A stretch of 64,000 nucleotides of DNA, taken from Sphingomonadaceae bacterium. Lineage in GTDB: Bacteria > Pseudomonadota > Alphaproteobacteria > Sphingomonadales > Sphingomonadaceae. Location of the stretch: the NCBI GenBank assembly GCA_947451145.1, contig CANFXW010000006.1, positions 1 through 64,000 of the forward strand. The letters run 5' to 3'. The notes under the pieces are model-generated. The model was not told where the DNA came from and did no database searches. It was given only the letters and a program-made list of their open reading frames with translations. Shown here in pieces: positions 10,804 to 19,397 of this stretch (positions within the stretch are counted from its first letter, which is position 1; each line of letters opens with the position of its first letter). The position numbers and the translations under genes are program-made.

Positions 10804-13374
10804 ATGGTCGCCAACAGTGCTAATTCGTCGCGTCGCAGGTCAGACGGCAAGCTGATTGCCGTGCTGGGGCCGACCAATACCGGCAAGACTCACCTCGCTA
10901 TCGAGAGGCTTTGCGGCCATTCCTCAGGCATGATCGGCTTTCCCCTGCGCCTGCTGGCGCGTGAGGTTTATGACCGGGTCTGCGCGATGAAAGGCGAACG
11001 GAACGTTGCGCTGATCACCGGCGAAGAGCGGATCGAGCCGCCCGATGCCCGCTGGCTGCTGTGCACGGTAGAGGCCATGCCGCTCGACCGGGACGTGGCA
11101 TTCTTGGCGATCGACGAAATCCAGCTCTGCTCTGATCGCGAGCGCGGCCATATCTTCACCGACCGCCTGCTCCATGCGCGTGGCCGTGAGGAGACCATGC
11201 TGCTGGGTTCGGCGACGATGCAGCCGATGATCCGCGCCCTGCTGCCCGAGGCCGAGATTGTTGGCCGCCCCCGCTTTTCAACGCTGAGCCATGCGGGCGC
11301 GAAGAAGCTCTCGCGCGTGCCGCCGCGCAGCGCGATCGTCGCTTTCAGTGCCGAGCAGGTCTATGCCGTGGCCGAGCTGCTGCGCCGGTTCCGTGGCGGG
11401 GCTGCCGTAGTGATGGGCGCGCTCAGCCCGCAAACGCGCAACGCCCAGGTGGCAATGTACCAGTCGGGCGAGGTCGACTATCTGGTCGCAACCGATGCCA
11501 TCGGCATGGGGCTGAACCTCGATCTCGATCATGTCGTCTTTGCCGGGCTTTCGAAGTTCGACGGCCAGCGCCAGCGCCGGCTGACAACTTCGGAAATGGC
11601 GCAGATCGCCGGGCGTGCCGGCAGGCACCACCGCGACGGCACTTTCGGCACGCTGTCCGGCACGCAGGGTCACGATGCAGAGCTGACCCCCGAAGAAATC
11701 TACGCCATCGAAGAGCACCGCTTCCCGCCGGTAACCCGCCTGTTCTGGCGGGAGAGCGAACCCCGGCTCGACAGTCTGGACATGCTGATAGGCGATCTTT
11801 CCGAGCCGCCCGAACGCCCCGAACTGGCTCCGGCGCCCGAGGCCATCGACCTTGCCGTGATGCGCCGGTTGGCGGAGGACCCTGCCATTGCGGCCCAGGT
11901 ACGAGGTCGGGCGGCGGTTATGCGGTTCCGCGAGGTATGCATGCTGCCGGACTTCCGCAGCCAGGGCACAGAGGTCCATTCGCGGTTTGTTTCCCGGCTG
12001 TGGGAAGACCTGCGGCGCGGGGCGCTGCCGGGTGACTATGTGGCGGCCCGGATTGCCGAGCTCGACAATCCAGCAGGCGACATCGACACATTGCAGGGCC
12101 GCATCGCGGCGATTCGTTCGTGGTCCTACATCAGCCAGCGGCCCGATTGGGTGCTGCTGCGCGATGAAATGGCCGCCCGGGCCCGCGCAGCAGAGGCGCG
12201 GCTATCCGATGCACTGCACGCGCGGCTGAGTGAGCGCTTCGTCAATCGGAGGCTTTCGGTGCTGATGAAAGGGGCTGGTGCCGACAAGGCCTTGCTGCCA
12301 GTAACCTCAAGGGGAGATGATATCTTGGTTGACGGTGAATCCATCGGCAAGCTTGAAGGGTTTCAATTTACGGTCGATCCGGGGGCGACCCATGGCGACC
12401 GCAAGATGTTTTTTGCCGCTGCCGAACGGCACCTGCCGCAGCTTCTTGCCGAAAGGGCGCGCGCGCTGGCTGATCAGATCGAGGCGGGATCTGCGCCATT
12501 GATGCTGGATCGCGGCGCAATCGTGCTCGGGGAAGAGAAGCTGGCGGAGCTGGTTGCCGGTCGCTCGGTGCTTGTCCCTTCGGTCAAGCTTGAGCGGGCG
12601 CTGGAAGCCATTCCGCAAAGCGAACGCACGCTGTTGGCCGAGCGTCTCGAAGGTTGGCTGGAATCCAGGCTATCTGTACTCGGACCGCTGCAGAAACTGG
12701 ACGAAGCGAGCCGCAACGAGGCCGGCGGCCCGGAATTGCGGGCGCTGCTGATACGGCTGGTTGAATCCGGCGGCGTGATGGAACGTACGGGCTCCGGATT
12801 CGAAAAACTTAGCCATGAACAGCGCCTCGCCCTGTATCGGCTGGGCACGCGGGTGGGGGTGATCGATATTTTCGTCAAGGCGATTATCCGCCCCGCCGCG
12901 CAGGAGCTGTGGCGTGAACTGGTGTGGCTGAAGGGCAAGCGTCTGCCGCCGGTTCCGCCCTCGATGCCGCCAGTGATTCCATCGACGAGCGAGCTAGCCG
13001 GTGGTTACCGGCGTCTGGGCAAGGTATCGATCCGCGTCGATGTAGCCGAAAAGCTGCTGCACGAACTGCACGATAAGCGCGCTCGTAGCGCCCGGATGCG
13101 ATTCTATTGCGATGACACCCGGGCGCGAACGCAGGGGCTGTTACCCGAACGGCGCAGCGCCCTGTTCCGGCTCGCCGGGTTTCGGGAGAAGCCCTCGCGG
13201 GTTCTGGCTGAAGGCGAATATGGCCCTCCGGCTATTTCGCTATGGCAATGGGCGCCCCACCTGTTGCCCACCGCCCGGGCAGCCAAAGCACCTGCAAAGC
13301 CAGCGCACGAACCGGCGCGCAGCGACAATGCCTTTGCCGCGCTCGCCGCACTGATCCCGCAAAAGGCAAAGTGA
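10804..13374 (+). CDS. Suv3-like DEAD/DExH helicase
   Basis: ATP-dependent RNA/DNA helicase related to mitochondrial Suv3. From the ATG at 10804 it has 856 residues: Walker A GPTNTGKTH (22-30), DExH-type motif DEIQ (104-107), SAT motif, and a helicase C domain ending in a QIAGRAGR-type motif VI. A long alphaproteobacteria-type C-terminal half and a basic, Ala-rich tail follow. The open frame extends upstream to 10663, but that part overlaps the divergent M23 gene, so the later start is preferred. The S4 RNA-binding gene lies 29 nt downstream, which favours a role in RNA or ribosome metabolism. Confidence 0.87.
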   Translation: MVANSANSSRRRSDGKLIAVLGPTNTGKTHLAIERLCGHSSGMIGFPLRLLAREVYDRVCAMKGERNVALITGEERIEPPDARWLLCTVEAMPLDRDVAFLAIDEIQLCSDRERGHIFTDRLLHARGREETMLLGSATMQPMIRALLPEAEIVGRPRFSTLSHAGAKKLSRVPPRSAIVAFSAEQVYAVAELLRRFRGGAAVVMGALSPQTRNAQVAMYQSGEVDYLVATDAIGMGLNLDLDHVVFAGLSKFDGQRQRRLTTSEMAQIAGRAGRHHRDGTFGTLSGTQGHDAELTPEEIYAIEEHRFPPVTRLFWRESEPRLDSLDMLIGDLSEPPERPELAPAPEAIDLAVMRRLAEDPAIAAQVRGRAAVMRFREVCMLPDFRSQGTEVHSRFVSRLWEDLRRGALPGDYVAARIAELDNPAGDIDTLQGRIAAIRSWSYISQRPDWVLLRDEMAARARAAEARLSDALHARLSERFVNRRLSVLMKGAGADKALLPVTSRGDDILVDGESIGKLEGFQFTVDPGATHGDRKMFFAAAERHLPQLLAERARALADQIEAGSAPLMLDRGAIVLGEEKLAELVAGRSVLVPSVKLERALEAIPQSERTLLAERLEGWLESRLSVLGPLQKLDEASRNEAGGPELRALLIRLVESGGVMERTGSGFEKLSHEQRLALYRLGTRVGVIDIFVKAIIRPAAQELWRELVWLKGKRLPPVPPSMPPVIPSTSELAGGYRRLGKVSIRVDVAEKLLHELHDKRARSARMRFYCDDTRARTQGLLPERRSALFRLAGFREKPSRVLAEGEYGPPAISLWQWAPHLLPTARAAKAPAKPAHEPARSDNAFAALAALIPQKAK

Positions 13375-13403
13375 GGCGCGCCATTCGATGATCCAGACGC
13401 CTG

Positions 13404-13733
13404 ATGCGGATTGATAAACTCCTCTGGTTTCTGCGCTTTGCCAAGACGCGAACCTTGGCGCAGGCCTTGGTCGAAAATGGCCACATCAGGCTCGACGGCA
13501 GACGTATCGAGCGGGCGCACGCCAAGGCTTCCGCTGGCAGCGTGCTGGTTTTGCCTTTGCCCGGCGGCATAAAGGTGATCGAGATAATCGCCCTCCCGCA
13601 GCGGCGCGGTCCGGCAAATGAAGCACAATCATGCTATCGGGTGCTTGACGAACAGGCTGCAATGCCGATAGCTGGAAACGGATTGGGGACTGAAGCCCCG
13701 CAAATGGATAACCAAGGGGATATGCCACAATGA
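13404..13733 (+). CDS. S4 domain RNA-binding protein (HslR-like)
   Basis: Small RNA-binding protein of 109 residues. An S4 domain occupies the first ~60 residues ([16 protein letters not shown], then [11 protein letters not shown]). Relatives such as Hsp15/HslR bind stalled 50S subunits carrying peptidyl-tRNA. The C-terminal tail has low similarity to anything I know. Its stop overlaps the ferredoxin start (ATGA at 13730-13733), and it follows the helicase gene closely, so helicase, S4 protein and fdxA are likely one transcript. Confidence 0.85.
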   Translation: MRIDKLLWFLRFAKTRTLAQALVENGHIRLDGRRIERAHAKASAGSVLVLPLPGGIKVIEIIALPQRRGPANEAQSCYRVLDEQAAMPIAGNGLGTEAPQMDNQGDMPQ

Positions 13734-14068
13734 CCTATGTCGTCACCGACGCCTGCATCAAGTGCAAGTACATGGACTGCGTCGAGGTCTGCCCGGTTGA
13801 TTGCTTCTACGAAGGCGAGAACATGCTGGTGATCAATCCCAGCGAGTGCATCGACTGCGGCGTGTGCGAACCCGAATGCCCGGCGGAAGCGATTCTGCCC
13901 GACACCGAGAGCGGCCTTGAACAGTGGCTTGAGCTGAACGCCAAGTATTCGGCTGAATGGCCCAACCTCACCACCAAGAAAGACTCGCCCGAAGATGCCG
14001 ACGAGCACAAGGGTGAAGAGGGCAAGTTCGACAAGTACTTCTCGGCCGAACCGGGCGAAGGCGACTGA
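13730..14068 (+). CDS. fdxA: Ferredoxin FdxA, 7Fe-8S type
   Basis: Low-potential electron carrier carrying one [3Fe-4S] and one [4Fe-4S] cluster. The 112 residues hold the typical cysteine pattern: C9, C12, C17, C21, C25, then C40, C43, C46, C50. The N-terminus closely resembles Azotobacter ferredoxin I as I remember it. The tail is acidic and ends in GEGD. Two stem-loops follow, the second a clear intrinsic terminator, marking the operon end. Confidence 0.95.
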   Translation: MTYVVTDACIKCKYMDCVEVCPVDCFYEGENMLVINPSECIDCGVCEPECPAEAILPDTESGLEQWLELNAKYSAEWPNLTTKKDSPEDADEHKGEEGKFDKYFSAEPGEGD

Positions 14069-14080
14069 TCCTTTTGCCGC

Positions 14081-14100
14081 AATGCGGCACGGGCCGCATT
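14081..14100 (+). terminator. First of two stem-loops after fdxA
   Basis: Perfect 8-bp inverted repeat AATGCGGC / GCCGCATT with a 4-nt loop, 12 nt after the fdxA stop. There is no T-run, so on its own it is a weak terminator; it may protect the mRNA 3' end. Confidence 0.4.
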
Positions 14101-14132
14101 GGTCTTAACTAGCTGATTCAAAGCAATTCTTG

Positions 14133-14164
14133 AAAAGCCCACTGTCGCGAGACAGCGGGCTTTT
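14133..14164 (+). terminator. Intrinsic terminator of the fdxA transcript
   Basis: Arms AAAAGCCCACTGTC (14133-14146) and GACAGCGGGCTTTT (14151-14164) pair with one mismatch around a GCGA loop and end in four T. The flanking A and T runs suit termination in either direction. Confidence 0.8.
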
Positions 14165-14210
14165 CGCCATTGCGACACGTGCCTCTGGCAATTTTGTTAC
14201 AATGGTGCTA

Positions 14211-14216
14211 TATAAT
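14211..14216 (+). promoter_or_regulatory. -10 box upstream of carD
   Basis: A perfect TATAAT stands in an otherwise GC-rich gap of 304 bases between fdxA and carD. I see no strong -35 at the standard distance (CTGGCA ends 20 nt upstream, TTGTTA only 11). If used, the carD mRNA has a leader of about 150 nt. The rest of the gap holds only the two fdxA hairpins. Confidence 0.4.
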
Positions 14217-14372
14217 GCTGCGAAATGCCGGGCAGCCGCCATGGCAATCTGCCGGTTCAAAGACGGGGTCACGGCAACGCAGGACAAGGACTTGGGGACG
14301 CATGGCGCATTGCCTTGTGTTCTTCCTCACCTGATTGCCGCTTTCACGCCCCCGCATGTGAAAGGAATGTAC

Positions 14373-14906
14373 ATGTCGGTCAATGCCAACGCATTCGATG
14401 TTGGAGACTACGTCGTTTACCCTAAGCACGGTGTCGGCAGGGTAATCGAACTGCAGGAACAGGAAATCGCCGGAATGAAGCTGGAGCTTTATGTGCTCCG
14501 CTTTGAAAAGGAACGCATGACGCTGCGCGTTCCGATGAACAAGGTTGAAGCCATCGGCATGCGCAAGCTGTCTTCGGACAAGACCCTGCGCGAAGCGCTC
14601 GACACGCTGACCGGCAAGCCCAAGGTAAAGCGTACCATGTGGTCGCGCCGCGCCCAGGAATACGAAGCGAAGATCAATTCGGGTGACCTGGTGTCGATCG
14701 CCGAAGTGACCCGCGACCTGTTCCGTGCCGATGACCAGCCGGAACAGTCCTATTCGGAACGCCAGATCTTTGAAGCCGCCTCCTCGCGCCTCGCACGCGA
14801 ACTCGCGGCGATGGAAAAGACCGACGAACCGGCAGCGCTGAAGAAGATCCTCGCGATCCTCAACGAACATGCGCCGAAGTATTACGAGACGGCAGCTACG
14901 GCCTGA
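14373..14906 (+). CDS. carD: CarD family transcriptional regulator
   Basis: CarD_CdnL-type protein that binds RNA polymerase beta and stabilises open promoter complexes. The 177 residues begin with the RID domain (FDVGDYVVYPKHGVGRV) and continue as the helical DNA-binding domain, including the conserved MWSRRAQEYEAKINSGD stretch near residue 90. The ATG at 14373 is chosen because AAAGGA lies at the right distance; ATG 14367 is too close to it, and the open frame up to 14130 crosses the terminator. It is monocistronic, closed by a terminator. Confidence 0.93.
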   Translation: MSVNANAFDVGDYVVYPKHGVGRVIELQEQEIAGMKLELYVLRFEKERMTLRVPMNKVEAIGMRKLSSDKTLREALDTLTGKPKVKRTMWSRRAQEYEAKINSGDLVSIAEVTRDLFRADDQPEQSYSERQIFEAASSRLARELAAMEKTDEPAALKKILAILNEHAPKYYETAATA

Positions 14907-14930
14907 GGCCAGAGCCAAAGTCAGGAATTC

Positions 14931-14962
14931 AGGGTCGCAGGCGAAAGTCTGCGGCCCTTTTT
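14931..14962 (+). terminator. Intrinsic terminator of carD
   Basis: Stem AGGGTCGCAG / CTGCGGCCCT (10 bp with one wobble pair), 8-nt loop, followed by TTTT, 25 nt after the carD stop. Confidence 0.85.
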
Positions 14963-14984
14963 CTTGCCCGAATTACGTGGCCCC

Positions 14985-15012
14985 TTGAATTCCGACTGGT
15001 GCAGTGTATTAT
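14985..15012 (+). promoter_or_regulatory. Candidate sigma70-like promoter of the lipoprotein gene
   Basis: TTGAAT (14985-14990) and TATTAT (15007-15012) are separated by 16 nt. The -10 lies inside the palindrome at 15004-15025, so a bound repressor would block it. Confidence 0.45.
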
Positions 15013-15025
15013 AACGTTAATACAC
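15004..15025. promoter_or_regulatory. Palindromic operator candidate (TGTATT-N8-AATACA)
   Basis: Arms GTGTATTA and TAATACAC around TAACGT. The same 20-bp pattern, identical at 16 of 20 positions, occurs at 44907-44926 before pcm-tolC. Each site ends 21-24 nt before a start codon. The cognate regulator is unknown. Confidence 0.5.
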
Positions 15026-15045
15026 AATCATCGGGAGTACCCAAG

Positions 15046-15843
15046 ATGCGCATTGATATCGGCTCGATCTGCCGGAAACTGGCCCCGCTCGCTGCCCTCG
15101 CCATGGCCGGCGGCCTTTCCGGCTGCAGCACATCGATCAACATTGATGGCGACGAGGGCAAGAAGCTCGCCGAACTCGACATGTCAGGCGAAGCGCCGAC
15201 CAAGCTGGTTATGGCTGGCCCGGACCATGTCAAAGTGAGCGAAGGCGCGAAGCTGGCGATCACTGTCGATGGTGACCCCAAAGTCGCCGATCACCTGCGC
15301 TTTACCCTGAAGGACGGAACGCTCGGTATCCTGCGCGAGAAATCGTGGAGCACTGGCGCGCCGGTTACGATCAATGTCACCATGCCCGCGCCAAAAGACG
15401 TTACCCTGGCCGGATCGGGCACGATTGATGCCAATGCCTTGGGCAAGGATGCCAATGTTACCGTTGCGGGATCAGGCGATGTCAACGCCGGCACGCTTTC
15501 AGGCGATTCGTTCAAGCTAACGGTTGCCGGTTCAGGCACCATGCGCGGTGGTGGTGCGGTGAAGGATCTCGACATGACGATCGCCGGTTCGGGCAGCGCG
15601 GACCTTGCCCAGCTGCGCACCGATCACGCCAAGGTGACGATCGCCGGTTCGGGCAATGCCACGATGATGTCTGATGGCGATGTTTCGGCAACGATCATGG
15701 GATCAGGCACGGTCACCGTGAGGGGCCGGGCCAGCTGCAAGGTCAGCTCGATGGGTTCGGGCAAGCTGGTTTGCGAAAGCGGGCCAGCGCAGACGAGCGA
15801 TGCGCCCGATGCTGATGACAGCGCAGCTGCGGACGAGAAATAG
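15046..15843 (+). CDS. DUF2807 (head GIN) lipoprotein
   Basis: Predicted lipoprotein of 265 residues. The signal sequence ends in a lipobox with the lipidated cysteine in LSGCSTS near residue 26. The body is a DUF2807 beta-helix-like domain with repeated VAGSG/IAGSG turns about every 20 residues, which also shows as near-identical DNA repeats around 15590 and 15645. The tail is Asp/Ala-rich. GGGAG eight bases upstream supports the ATG at 15046. Function is unknown; an envelope location is inferred. A palindromic operator candidate sits just upstream. Confidence 0.82.
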   Translation: MRIDIGSICRKLAPLAALAMAGGLSGCSTSINIDGDEGKKLAELDMSGEAPTKLVMAGPDHVKVSEGAKLAITVDGDPKVADHLRFTLKDGTLGILREKSWSTGAPVTINVTMPAPKDVTLAGSGTIDANALGKDANVTVAGSGDVNAGTLSGDSFKLTVAGSGTMRGGGAVKDLDMTIAGSGSADLAQLRTDHAKVTIAGSGNATMMSDGDVSATIMGSGTVTVRGRASCKVSSMGSGKLVCESGPAQTSDAPDADDSAAADEK

Positions 15844-15845
15844 GG

Positions 15846-16793
15846 TTAGACTGCGGCGCGGCGCAGGCGATCATTGATGGCCGCGCCGATGCCTTTGTCT
15901 GGAACTGGCGCGATAGCGATGCGCCTTTGCGGAGCGGCAGCGGCGAGATGCAGGCAGGCATAAAGCCGAGCTGCAGCCTCCGCACAGTCACCCGATGCGG
16001 AAAGCGTTACGTCGCCCGGGACTGCGCCAAAGCCGATGTGGAACTCATCAGCTTCGGCATCAGTCGCCCCCAGCCGCACCGGCTTGCCCGGCGCATAGTG
16101 GCTGGCGAGCTGTCCGGGGGCTTCTATCTTACCATCTGACGCCGTGACGTCATCGCTTTCCCCCACGACTTCAGCAACTTGATCGCGGGTGACTGGCCCC
16201 GGACGCAGCAGCGACCAGCCTTGTTCCCGCACCGCGACGATGGTTGATTCAATTCCGGCTGCGCAGGCGCCGCCATCAAGGATCAGGTCTACCGCCGCGC
16301 CAAGGCTGGTCGCAACATGCGCCGCGGTTGTCGGGCTGACACCGCCGCTGCGGTTTGCCGATGGTGCTGCGAGTGGCACACCAGCTGCGGACAGTACCTC
16401 GCGCATCACCGGATGGGCCGGGCACCGCAGGGCAATGGTCGGCAGGCCGGCGGTCACCGCCGGGGCAATTCCGGCATTGGTCCGCAGTGGCAGAACCAGA
16501 GTGAGTGGCCCCGGCCAGAACGCCGTTGCCAGCCTCCGCGCGCGCGCGTCGAAGAAGGCAATAGCCTCTGCATCCGCAAGCGAGAACACGTGAACGATCA
16601 GCGGGTTGAAATCGGGGCGGCCCTTGGCGCGGTATATCGCTGCTACGGCTGATTCGCTGTCGGCCCGCGCGGCAAGGCCGTAAACGGTCTCGGTCGGCAA
16701 TGCGACAAGCCGCCCTTCGCGCAACATGGCTGCCGCCCCGGCGCATGCCGTAGCGTCAGCTTTGCAGACCTGTGGGGCGCTCTTGCCGGCCAT
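15846..16793 (-). CDS. tsaC: L-threonylcarbamoyladenylate synthase (Sua5/TsaC)
   Basis: Makes threonylcarbamoyl-AMP from threonine, bicarbonate and ATP, the first step of t6A modification at position 37 of ANN-decoding tRNAs. The 315 residues are the long Sua5 form. A YrdC domain (LPTETVYGLAARA near residue 33, then KGRPDFNPLIVHV) is followed by a C-terminal Sua5 domain beginning around the HYAPGKP motif. It converges on the lipoprotein gene, with 2 nt between the stops, and diverges from the acyl-CoA dehydrogenase gene. Confidence 0.93.
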   Translation of the reverse strand: MAGKSAPQVCKADATACAGAAAMLREGRLVALPTETVYGLAARADSESAVAAIYRAKGRPDFNPLIVHVFSLADAEAIAFFDARARRLATAFWPGPLTLVLPLRTNAGIAPAVTAGLPTIALRCPAHPVMREVLSAAGVPLAAPSANRSGGVSPTTAAHVATSLGAAVDLILDGGACAAGIESTIVAVREQGWSLLRPGPVTRDQVAEVVGESDDVTASDGKIEAPGQLASHYAPGKPVRLGATDAEADEFHIGFGAVPGDVTLSASGDCAEAAARLYACLHLAAAAPQRRIAIAPVPDKGIGAAINDRLRRAAV

Positions 16794-16838
16794 CCTGCTG
16801 CGCTATAGGCAGGTGAGCATCAATGCCAAGGAAAAGAC

Positions 16839-18563
16839 ATGAGTTACTCGCCGCCGACCGCCGAACAGGTCTTCGCGCTTCGCGTCAATGCCGGGATCGA
16901 TGGACTGGCGCAAAGTGACCGCTTTGCCGCTGCCAGCCCGGACATGGTCGAGGCCATCGTTGACGGCATCGGCCAATTCGCCGCTGGCGAATTTGCTCCG
17001 TTGGCGCGCGTTGGCGATACCGAAGGCGCAAAGCTGGTTGATGGCAAAGTGCGCCTGCCCGCGGGCTATGCCGAGGCCTATCGCGCCTATGTCGAGCAGG
17101 GCTGGAACGCCATTTCCGGAGCGGAAGAATTCGGCGGGCAAGGCCTGCCTTTCAGCCTGGCGGTCTGTGTGCTGGAGAACCTTGGTGCCGCCAACATGGG
17201 CTTCTCGCTTCTGCCGATGCTGACCGTCGGCGCGATCGATGCGATCGAAAAGCACGGCAGCGAAGGCCAGAAGGCGATGTATCTCGCACATCTGGTCAGC
17301 GGCAAATGGCCCGGCACAATGAACCTTACCGAACCGCAAGCCGGATCGGATGTCGGCGCGCTGCGCACTACGGCAACGCCGACTGCTGATGGCAAGTATC
17401 TGATCAAGGGCACCAAGATCTTCATCACCTGGGGCGAGCACGAACTGGCCGAGAACATCATCCATCTGGTGCTGGCCCGCACACCGGGTGCACCGGCGGG
17501 GTCGCGCGGCATCTCGCTGTTCATCGTCCCGCGTTTTCACGTGAATGCCGATGGCAGCCTCGGCGCGAAGAACGATGTGAAAGCGGCAAGCCTTGAGCAC
17601 AAACTTGGTATCCATGCCTCGCCCACCTGCGTGATGTCTTTCGGCGATAACGATGCCTGCATCGGCGAACTGATCGGGGCCGAGAACGAGGGCCTGAAAT
17701 GCATGTTCACCATGATGAACTCGGCACGGATCAACGTCGGCGCGCAAGGGGTTCAGGTGGCCGAAGCCGCGCTGCAGCGAGCCAGTGCCTATGCGCGGGA
17801 CCGGGTGCAGTCGGCGCGCGCCGGATCGGCCGACAAGGTGCCGGTTGCGATCATTGAGCATCCGGATGTGCGGCGCATGCTGCTGCGGATGCGGGCGCTG
17901 ACCGAAGGCACGCGCGCGCTGCTCTATTACACCTGCGGTCAGGTCGACCGGGGCACGCTGGGCGATACCGCCGCCGCCGCCCGCGCCGATGTTCTGGTGC
18001 CATTGATCAAGGCGTGGGGCACCGATGTGGGCTGCGAGGTTGCCAGTCTGGGCGTGCAGATCCACGGCGGGATGGGCTTTATTGAGGAAACCGGTGCGGC
18101 GCAGCACTATCGCGATGCCCGCATCACGCCGATCTATGAGGGCACCAACGGCATTCAGGCCGCCGATCTGGTCACCCGCAAGTTCGGGCTTCAGGGCGGC
18201 GCGGTGCTGCTGGCACTGCTGAACGATGTCGTGCGCGAGGCGGCGAGCCAACCGGCATTGGCTGCACTGGCAACGGATTGCATCGGCATTGCCGAATGGA
18301 TGGCTTCAACGGCCAGTCTTGATGACAAGCTGGCAGGCTCGGTGCCCTTCCTCACCATGTGCGCAGTCGCGGTGGCGGGCTGGCAATTGCTCCTGCAAGC
18401 CAAGGCCGCGGAATCCGATGGCAGCGTTTTGGCCAAGACCAAGCCGGTGATCGCCAGCTATTTCATTGACCATCTGGTTTCCGAAGCATCGGGCCTGAAG
18501 GCATCCGCCACCGCAGGCGCAGGCTTGCTCTATGCGCTAGATGCGGAGACACTGGCGGGATGA
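16839..18563 (+). CDS. Acyl-CoA dehydrogenase (DmdC-like)
   Basis: FAD-dependent acyl-CoA dehydrogenase of 574 residues. It belongs to the long subgroup annotated as C-terminal-domain acyl-CoA dehydrogenase or 3-methylmercaptopropionyl-CoA dehydrogenase-like. Landmarks are LTEPQAGSDVGAL (FAD/substrate loop, about residues 164-176), the HGGMGF segment, and YEGTNGIQA carrying the expected catalytic base E434. The real substrate is unknown; none of the other dimethylsulfoniopropionate genes is nearby. Its stop overlaps the DUF815 ATPase gene (ATGA). I see a weak start region 45 nt from the divergent tsaC. Confidence 0.9.
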   Translation: MSYSPPTAEQVFALRVNAGIDGLAQSDRFAAASPDMVEAIVDGIGQFAAGEFAPLARVGDTEGAKLVDGKVRLPAGYAEAYRAYVEQGWNAISGAEEFGGQGLPFSLAVCVLENLGAANMGFSLLPMLTVGAIDAIEKHGSEGQKAMYLAHLVSGKWPGTMNLTEPQAGSDVGALRTTATPTADGKYLIKGTKIFITWGEHELAENIIHLVLARTPGAPAGSRGISLFIVPRFHVNADGSLGAKNDVKAASLEHKLGIHASPTCVMSFGDNDACIGELIGAENEGLKCMFTMMNSARINVGAQGVQVAEAALQRASAYARDRVQSARAGSADKVPVAIIEHPDVRRMLLRMRALTEGTRALLYYTCGQVDRGTLGDTAAAARADVLVPLIKAWGTDVGCEVASLGVQIHGGMGFIEETGAAQHYRDARITPIYEGTNGIQAADLVTRKFGLQGGAVLLALLNDVVREAASQPALAALATDCIGIAEWMASTASLDDKLAGSVPFLTMCAVAVAGWQLLLQAKAAESDGSVLAKTKPVIASYFIDHLVSEASGLKASATAGAGLLYALDAETLAG

Positions 18564-19390
18564 GCGAAAACCACGAAACCCTGCTTTCCCGGATTGCCGA
18601 TGCGCTGGACCGGCTGGCCCCGCCTGCGCCTGCGAGCGCCGATTGGCTGGCACACCCTGCCTATCTGTGGGACGGCGCTGAGGCGCGCGCCGTTTCTGCG
18701 CTCGTCGCACCGCGCCTGTCGCTTTTGCGCGGAATCGATCAGCAGAAGTCTGTGGTGGTCAGCAATGTAGAGCGCCACGCCGCAGGCCACGCAGCGCACG
18801 ACATGCTGCTGTGGGGATCGCGCGGTATGGGCAAGTCGGCACTGCTGCGTTCGGCGATTGTTACAGCCCAGGATGCTGACCCGCAGGCAATCGCACTGGT
18901 GCAGGTCGCGCCTGATGCGCTGTCCGGCCTTACTGCGCTGTTCGCCCAGCTTGACGCGCAGCAGCGGCGGTTTCTGGTCTATATCGACGATCTCGGCTTT
19001 GAGGACGGTGACAGCACCGGTCCGCGCCAGTTGCGGTCGTGGCTCGAAGGCGGGGTGGAAGCGCGCCCGGCCAATGTCCGGCTGGCCGTTACCGCCAACC
19101 GCCGCGCCATCGTTTCGCGCCACATGAGCGAGCAGGATGATCCGATAAACCAGCGCGACGTGGTGGATGACAAGCTGGCGCTGGCCGATCGCTTTGGCCT
19201 GTCAGTGGGCTTCCACGCCTGCGATCAGGATGATTATCTGGCGATCATCCGCGGTTATGCCGAAGAATACGGCCTGACGTTTGACGAAGGCGATGCGCTC
19301 GAATGGTCCCGCCGCCGCGGCGCACGATCAGGCCGCGTGGCGTGGCACTATGTTAACGAGCTGGCTGGCCGGGCAGGGCGAGTGCTGTAA
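18560..19390 (+). CDS. DUF815 family P-loop ATPase
   Basis: Cytoplasmic AAA-like ATPase of 276 residues, DUF815 family, with no established role. Walker A GSRGMGKSA is at 86-94, and a Walker B-like strand FLVYIDDLGFE is near 137. An arginine-rich segment (LAVTANRRAIVSRH) follows. It overlaps the acyl-CoA dehydrogenase stop by 4 nt and converges on the sugar dehydrogenase gene with 7 nt between stops. Confidence 0.85.
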   Translation: MSENHETLLSRIADALDRLAPPAPASADWLAHPAYLWDGAEARAVSALVAPRLSLLRGIDQQKSVVVSNVERHAAGHAAHDMLLWGSRGMGKSALLRSAIVTAQDADPQAIALVQVAPDALSGLTALFAQLDAQQRRFLVYIDDLGFEDGDSTGPRQLRSWLEGGVEARPANVRLAVTANRRAIVSRHMSEQDDPINQRDVVDDKLALADRFGLSVGFHACDQDDYLAIIRGYAEEYGLTFDEGDALEWSRRRGARSGRVAWHYVNELAGRAGRVL

Positions 19391-19397
19391 CCCCGGC

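Noticed and set aside
17533..17548. parS-like TTTTCACGTGAATG in the acyl-CoA dehydrogenase gene
   Set aside because: Only 11 of 16 bases match the parS consensus and the outer symmetry is lost.
16803..18251. 482-codon open frame on the minus strand
   Set aside because: Lies entirely antisense to the acyl-CoA dehydrogenase gene, whose protein motifs are clear; the minus-frame protein has no recognisable domain and is His/Arg/Gln-rich, as expected for a shadow frame in GC-rich DNA.
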